DNA from: Branchiostoma belcheri
Taxonomy: Eukaryota > Chordata > Leptocardii > Amphioxiformes > Branchiostomatidae
Assembly: GCF_001625305.1 (NCBI RefSeq)
Contig: NW_017802380.1
Span: 5,224,710-5,288,709 of the forward strand
DNA length: 64,000 bases
Reading direction: 5' to 3'
Position 1 is the first letter of the stretch. The number at the start of each line of letters is the position of its first letter. The position numbers and the translations under genes were made by a program. Shown one piece after another: positions 57,338-64,000 of this stretch. Below the pieces are notes generated by a model. The model worked only from the letters and a program-made list of their open reading frames with translations, did no database searches and had not been told where the DNA came from.

Positions 57338-60300
57338 ATGGGTGTCCAAGGCCTGCAGGATTATATCGAAGCCCACTGCCAACGCGCCTGTGTCAGCGTA
57401 GAGCTGCAGCGAATCGCTCGGGGGAGGGTCGGCAAGCGCCCGCCCAACGCGCCTCTCTGTCTCGTGGTGGATGCCGAGAACTGCCTGCACCGGCTCTATG
57501 GAGGGAGCTTCCGCGACTGGGTGTGCGGGGGGCAGTGGAACGAGATGCTGGCCTTCATAGGAGCCCTGACCAGAGCCTGTCATGCCGCCAACATCGAGCT
57601 GGTGGTCTGCTTCAATGGCGCCGTGGAAAAACCACGCCTGCCCGAGTGGATCAAGCGCCAAAACAATAACAGGTCATTTATCAACCCATTCTCATTCTGA
57701 CAAGACTGCTGTGTGTATTTATTTGTTCTCCTGAAACGTAACACGTGTAGGATTGGTGTAAAAACACTTCTGTAGTAAGATTTGAGGTTGTCAATGGACG
57801 GCGATGTTGCATGTTGAAGCGACACACCGCCGCTTCTGTTGTGGCAAAATCGTGACAAGTCGCAAGTGTCGGTGCAGACGCGGTATTACTCATGCAGACC
57901 GCACAGTGACACACCTATAATCTCCCCTCATGATTAGATTCCGTGTCTAAACAGACGACAACGTCACGTAGTCCGTAATAGGACGCCCGGGAGACGCGGG
58001 CCGATTTACATGATAGATTCCCAGAATGCATGGGTGGAACTTGGATGTGATTGAACGTAGCAGATAAACATCTGACAGGGCGGGTACAAAACTACAGAGA
58101 AGGAATTTCTTAGAAACCAAGAAAAAAATGTCATCAAATTGTTCGTGCGATGTCTATCATTGAAAGCTAGTAGTGATGGTCTTCTATACCCTTGATCAGT
58201 CTACATACATGTGAAAATGATGTGAATCCAGTTCATACTTTTGTCCACATCACCTCGCCAGACTTCCTGTTGATCATGATCAGGTTTGACTGATGGTTTA
58301 CATAATGATACCCCGTGGAAATGAATGACACCATGTGTGATTCATATTGATGAAAGGTAAAACTCTGCCAGATAGACATTGAAAAACAGAGCTGCTGTGA
58401 CAAGAGAAATGAATTATATACAAAATCAGATATTTTGAACAAGATCATTGCAAACTTGCCATATTATATAGTAGGTGGTGGCATATTGACTCAACCAGAA
58501 TGGCGCAACCTGTTGATTATTGATTCATCTACAATAGTAGTAATTGGGCAAGTAATTAACTAAATGTTAATGACATGGAAGAAATTGTTTACACGGTACA
58601 AACTATCTCTTTGATAGTGATTGAATCTTGTGCAGTCAAGGCAAATATTTCTCTGCATCCAGGTCTAGGACATAAACATAAACACATGGTATTTATTTAA
58701 TGATGAAAAAAACAGATGCATTGCTCCAAATTTGGTAACATATGACATTGTGGTACAGATTTCAAACTTCAAAATACTGCATGAGTAAAGGAAAAACGTT
58801 TTTAAAGTCATCATCTCTTTTGAAAAGGGCAAACCAATTTATCCCCATGGTTGGCACCCTGGTTTAGACAAGGCTCTCCTTAGGTAAAAAGTAATCTCAA
58901 AGAAGATCTTTTGGTGGCTGCAAGACAGTATCAAGTTTGCAAGACAGTATCAAATTGGCAAGACAGTATCAATTTGCCACCCAAAAGCACGCATGAAGAA
59001 AGATACCAGCTTAAATTGAAAGCCCAATATAAACTCCTTAATATGTCAAGGCCAAAATCTCTGCTTGGAGAGTAGGTCAAAAGGCAAATTGAGATAAATG
59101 AAAACTGCTCTTACCTTTACTATATCATAATCATAGTAAACTAGGATGTGTCAACAAAGTCTTGTTTTGGCTAGCAAACACATCAAAACTTAGACAACGG
59201 GGACAGTCTTTGTTACTTTTTCAATAAACATTAAGTGGGGGGGGTTCTCGTGTGATGCAGGGTTTTGTAAGATGACAATATGCTCACATCGCACGCTAAG
59301 TCCTGTTTTTCAAGTGTGAGATTTAGAGTTTTCAAATGCAGACATACACACCTTAATGGTGGGCACACCTACGTCTAAATCTGTAATCCCTTTCCACTGA
59401 CAGCCATTATTTACCACCACCCTTGGCCATGCATGAGGTTTTGATAAGACCTGAAGCTGTCTGACAGCTTGCAGTTAGTACACATAAAAACTACCATTTT
59501 ACCTACAATTGACTCTAAGCAGGTTGACTAAATTTTTTTGAAAACACAACCTACATTCCAAGTGTGCCTCATTATCAAGATCCAAGCTAATTCACTGTTG
59601 CTTAATGTGTGGGGACCTAGTTACTGTGTCATTGACCTACGTACATGTACCACATTTGGTGTGTCTGGGCACTCAGAGTTTACTGTCCTACTTTTAATGG
59701 TGACCTGTGCTATGAGGATGAGCTGCCCATTCTAGGTGCCCATATAACATACAGATAGACAGTAATCGATGCACGTTTAGACCTCAGGTGGGGTCGTTGA
59801 CATTCAAAAGCCCTTACTCCTAGTATATTGTTAGTCATGAAACTTTCGCAGTGGTTTAATTTTTTTGGCGACCTCTGGCACTGCGAATGTCTCCTTTGTG
59901 TATGACTAGTCTATTACAGAATTGTTTCAACTGCAAATCTAAAAATACTGCAAAAACAATACCCATCTTTTACTGCAAAGTAAAACCTCCACGGAAGTAA
60001 GTGAAATTACAGTGTATCATATGTCACCGTCATGTATTTCATAGCTCTCGTTTTCCTCCACTACCATATGATAAGACAAATGTAAATATTCTTGTCTAAA
60101 GAAAAATACACAACTTGTTAAAACTTACAAGATTTTTGCTAAATTGGTATTCAGGCAACACCTGTTGCATTAGATGGTAAAATGAAGTGAACACGTTTTC
60201 AGATTTCTTCTTGATAATTTTTGATGTCTAATTTCAATATCTTATGTAGTCAGTAAAAGGATGTCTGTATATGAATCTTCTTTGTATTTTTGCTCATATC

Positions 60301-61929
60301 TTGTGATCTATTTTTGTCCGTGCAGGCAAACTGCCTACCAGATCTTCTGCCATCTTCACAACAAGGCCACACCCCCGCCCAAGGTGTGGTTCACACCGCC
60401 CGTCAGCTTGGCGTCATGCATCCGGCTGGCGCTGCGACACTACGGCGTCCGCTGTTACCAGTCCCTCACAGACCATCACCACGAGGTGGGGCTTGTGGAT
60501 CTGTTTATGTTTACCTTGGCAAGAGGAACAGATTGTTTTTGCTCTGTTTCTTTTTTTCCAAACAAATAAAGTCAATGACCTGGACCAGACAGCTGCCACC
60601 ATAGTTACTGGTGGTTTTGCAGACACCCTGTGGTGTTGGATCACATTTATGTAGCAAGTGGCAAGTCAGATGGAGGGGCTGGTCACCATGTATATATATA
60701 TGAATGTGTTCCAGTAAAAATATACAGATCAGCAGTAGTTTGTTCAATGTGTAAAAATTACACATTTGCTAAATGCAAGTGTTACCTATGTTTTACTAGT
60801 AAAAATGTATAATGCACTTATTTACAATTCTACCTGGAATTTCTAATTCGAACATAAACAAACATAAATACAGTGCAATTAAAATTTAGCACAGGACTAC
60901 CTCAATTGATCTTTGATAAAGTTACAACTAACTGAGGCTACACAATTACCAAGAAAAAAAGTATACAATTTTTCTCCCCAGTGTTCTCTGTTTATTAATG
61001 TTTCTAATATTAGGGAGAGAACCATCTGCTCAAATAAAGAAGGACTACTGTTTTTAGTATTATGCCAAAGGTCGAATCAAACAGATGGTAGAAGCACTTC
61101 TACTGCACGTCCCGGCATATCCATTTGATACCACAGTTTTGTAAACATGGAGGGATCATTTTTAGTTGGCAGGTCCTGTTACATGTATGTTGTGGAGTAG
61201 TGTGTAATGTAGAGTGCCTGAGGCACATGGATGATGTCTAGGGTTGTACAATAGACAATGCATATTGTTATGGTTGAATAGACGTGCTATTGCTATTGGA
61301 CTATGAAAGATCAAATGAGATTAGTCACTTGTCTCAGGTAACAAGGATATAGTTTTGTTTAAGCTTACAATTTTAATTTATTCAATTCACATTTATTTTT
61401 TGAAGATTGGCTGAAAGTAATAGCTTACTCATCTAGACCCTCTTCTTACACACACAGATAAAAGAACAACAAAAGTAATGCAGTAACAACAATGAAGAGA
61501 ATAGAAAGAAGCACATAAGAAATACAAATCTAAACCAGTCAAATGAAATGACCTGTACATGTCTGCCTGCAATTATTTGTGAATGGGATAATTAAGGAAG
61601 TTAATACTTAGAGGGATTAGTCCTCTGATTTTCTCCTGTATAATCGAAACCAAACCAAAGTAGGCTGTGTAAAAGAGAGTCAACATATTTTACCAAGTTT
61701 GTATTTGTACCCTAGGTGATGGCGTTTTGCCGGCAACACGAGTTCCACGGCGTGGTGGCCCGGGACTCGGACTACGCCGTCTTTGACCCACCACGGTACT
61801 TCTCGTCGGAGAAGCTGAAGCTGAGTCGTAACGGGCGCAGCCTGACGACGGTCCAGTACCTGATGGACGAGGTCGGCAAGGAGCTGGGACTCACGCCCGA
61901 GAAGCTGGTCGTGTTCGCGGCACTGCTCG
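57338..61929 (+). CDS. Fam120: FAM120-like protein (constitutive coactivator of PPAR-gamma-like), first three coding exons
   Basis: Exons: 57338-57672, 60326-60485, 61716-61929, with matching phases (2, 0, then 1); the gene continues past the right edge. The start is MGVQGLQDYIEAHC with a strong Kozak context (CAACCATGG). The translation follows FAM120A/B/C closely: LVVDAENCLHRLYGG, FRDWVCGGQWNEMLAF, NIELVVCFNGAVEKPRLPEW, then TPPPKVWFTPPVSLASCIRL, then RDSDYAVFDPPRYFSSEKLK, LSRNGRSLTTVQYLMDEV and FAALLG. This is the N-terminal XPG/PIN-like domain of the family; Asp residues in VVDAEN and ARDSDYA correspond to nuclease-like positions, but whether family members cleave is not settled to my knowledge. 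Vertebrate FAM120 proteins bind RNA and scaffold signalling. It is head-to-head with the 30-exon gene. Confidence 0.88.
57673..60325 (+). other. FAM120-like intron 1
   Basis: The donor AACAG|GTCATT is at 57672/57673 and the acceptor TGCAG at 60325. It contains copy 11 of the CTCCAAGCAGA element and a diverged fold-back motif (about 59830-60010: GAAACTTTCGCAGTGG and partly inverted blocks). No further coding exon was seen. Confidence 0.6.
58896..59070 (+). mobile_element. CTCCAAGCAGA-TIR element, copy 11 (internal triplication)
   Basis: It runs from CTCAAAGAAGATCTTTTGG to ATCTCTGCTTGGAG. The internal phrase GCAAGACAGTATCAA is present three times in a row (19-bp spacing), where most copies have one, showing that this segment expands in tandem. 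Confidence 0.8.
60486..61715 (+). other. FAM120-like intron 2
   Basis: The donor CACGAG|GTGGGG and acceptor CCCTAG bound it. The content is AT-rich, with no exon or recognised repeat. Confidence 0.6.
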
Positions 61930-64000
61930 GTGAGTCAGGTGGTCTGTCAGGGCTGCTCTGGGTTAACCTTCAGTCTGCCGAGGTAGCCACTTGCACCAAA
62001 TTTGCATTGCTTATAGGGTGAAACAGAACTCAGGAGGTTAAACTGTTGCTGAAAATTTGTTTATGTTGAGTTCTGGATAACATGAGAGCTTGTATATTTC
62101 AATAACAGTCTGCCAGGGTACTGTACCTACTAGTAAGTGCCTAGGCCAGGAGCTGGTACATGTACCTTGCTGCCCTCCGTTAGGATTGCCTGTCTTAAGT
62201 CCTGTGTCTTTAATGACCTGTTCCTTCTACCAGTTGGTCTTCTCCTGGTTCTGGGGTTTGGAATCTCTTGGAGGTATGCCTTATAAACCAAAGGTTGTGG
62301 TGGTCCAAATGGCTAAGGATGAATTGTTCCACATCCAGTTAGGATGGATTGTTCCACATTCAGTTTAACTCTGATTTCGTCAGTTTGTATATAATCTCAA
62401 AGTGTGATGCATACAATTGTCATTTGGCATCTCATGTCTACAACAGCGTTCGTCAGTCATTTTAGACTCCTGTAGAGTCTCCTGTTTCTGTTTAATTTAG
62501 GTCAGTGTCGTGTTGTATAAACTGATACGTGGACTACATTACACAAAGACAACTGGTATCCTGTGCACTTGGCCTATATTTGACTGGGTGCCACGGACAA
62601 GATTCTATTGCCTTCATATGGGCACAAGCAGTATAACTGACGAAAAGCTTGTTATGTCAACAGACATCCCTGGTCGTTAGGTTACAAGAACTCAACTGCC
62701 TACCATCTTAAGTGTGTGGCCTTTTTTGGAAATTATTTTTCTTATTATTTATCTTAACCATGGTCTCCTCACTCCTTGTGCTTCAACGTTGACCAGGAAG
62801 GCAGAAAAACAGCCAAGAATAGACCCTACAGTATGTATGTATTCTGTAAGATACATGATTTGCATGATTCAAAAGGTCAGGTAACATATTTAGGTGATGT
62901 TTTATAGATTCGTCCTCATAAAGGCTAAATATATAGACGGACTCTGTGTCTGGAATGCCTGATCCGTGCTGGTTTTGTGTGAATATTGTTTGGGAGGCAG
63001 ATTTTGTCTGGGCGGTGTGATATTTTCCTGTGTGGTTGGTTGAATGGACATGTTGTTGGTACTGTATGCAGCCCGTGGTGGTGTGCAGCCCACTGTAGTA
63101 ATGTAATCGGATGAGTGAACCCAAGCAGAAAAGTAACAGATGGCAAGATTCACGGCCGCTTCCTGCACCCGTCCCTTCTGTCCTTTATCTCCACAGTATT
63201 CTACAGTTGTTGTTTTCCTACCTTGTCATGTGGCAGGCCTGTTTTTTGTAGATGTACTCTCACTACACCAAAGCTAGAACCTTCATTTTGAATGCATGTA
63301 TGTGAACATGAACATGAAAACACTTCTTCTACCACTTGGTGCTTGGCGCTGCTTGCACTTACCTTCATGGACTGTTAACCATTTTAAGAGTGTTGTACAG
63401 GGAACTATATGAATAAACATGAGATATATTCTCTTCAAAATCTACTCTATCATTGCACAGTGAAGGTGTTTTCGCAAGGAGAAAACCGCATTGGCAACAG
63501 TTAAATCTAAAAATCATTTGCCATCAGTTCAATTTGACGTTGCTGTCATGACAGGGAATGGTGTGAAATATCTGAAAGGTTGGCTTGGCTCAGAAGTTGC
63601 CCATTATGTGTCAGCTATGTTCCAGGCTGGGGAGTCCTAATGGTGTATGTAGCAACAAGTTACTGTGATTCTGCCATTAAATGCAGCAGTGACTGTTTGG
63701 AATTTGTAGTTTAATGTCAGCGACATATCTAGTCTCTGTAGATGCAGTTACTAGACATAAAATAACAGCTCTGTCGGGTCCCAAATGAAATTATTCTGTT
63801 AAGAATCTGATTAATAAGATATATAGTTCAGACATAATTACTGGGATGTTTATGCCTTAACTTGAACGCTTTTTTTTTCTGCAGTCATTTTCTTCCTAGA
63901 AATGCAATACCTTAGAGTGTAATGATAATTACAGAATTTTGATTAGATTATGTTTCGCATTCATTAGCTACCAGTTAACTCTCCCCTCATTACCGGCACT
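61930..64000 (+). other. FAM120-like intron 3 (incomplete at right edge)
   Basis: The donor CTCG|GTGAGTC is at 61929/61930. I searched the rest of the window for a continuation of the family (residues after FAALLG) and found none, so the next exon lies outside. No other feature was seen. Confidence 0.55.

Overview
The window looks like invertebrate chordate nuclear DNA, most likely amphioxus (Branchiostoma). The grounds are a six-finger Fezf gene, a FAM120-like gene, a membrane-bound collagen/C-type lectin, multi-exon genes with short introns, many small fold-back transposons, and minisatellites that sit on 5' splice sites. No prokaryotic gene, tRNA, rRNA or CRISPR array was seen.

Layout. 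(1) 1-16.2 kb has no convincing gene. It holds several copies of a TIR element (TIR core CTCCAAGCAGA), other fold-back elements, a 47-bp minisatellite and simple repeats. (2) 16.2-17.6 kb, minus strand: Fezf, with the eh1 repressor motif and six C2H2 fingers. The eh1 part and the finger part lie in different frames, so the window carries a small indel or an unrecognised splice between them. (3) 17.7-34.3 kb is a gene-poor flank with transposon copies, a GT microsatellite and some GC-rich blocks that could be regulatory. (4) 34.35-56.90 kb, minus strand: a 30-exon gene, assembled here from splice sites and phases. It encodes about 1,564 residues: an N-terminal WD-like propeller, a helical middle, a complete seven-blade RCC1 propeller and a C-terminal RING-like zinc site. 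I do not recognise a named orthologue. (5) 38.65-43.21 kb, plus strand, inside intron 22 of that gene: a collagen/C-type-lectin locus with one complete unit (cytoplasmic tail, TM, collagen, CTLD) and a second partial unit (collagen-derived stalk, cysteine-rich domain, CTLD) after a 20-N assembly gap. (6) 57.34 kb to the right edge, plus strand: the first three coding exons of a FAM120-like gene, head-to-head with the 30-exon gene across a 437-bp shared promoter.

The most unusual features are in the 30-exon gene and the lectin. Two exons of the large gene end in tandem arrays whose unit (39 bp and 18 bp, both multiples of three) contains the exon end plus the 5' splice site, so many competing in-frame donors follow one another. 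In the second lectin unit a -1 and a +1 change enclose about 225 bp of former collagen code that is now read in another frame as a PLDN/PDN-rich stalk; in the first unit a single uncompensated -1 change puts the lectin domain out of frame. A 5'-truncated non-LTR retrotransposon is nested exactly inside one arm of a fold-back element in intron 14.
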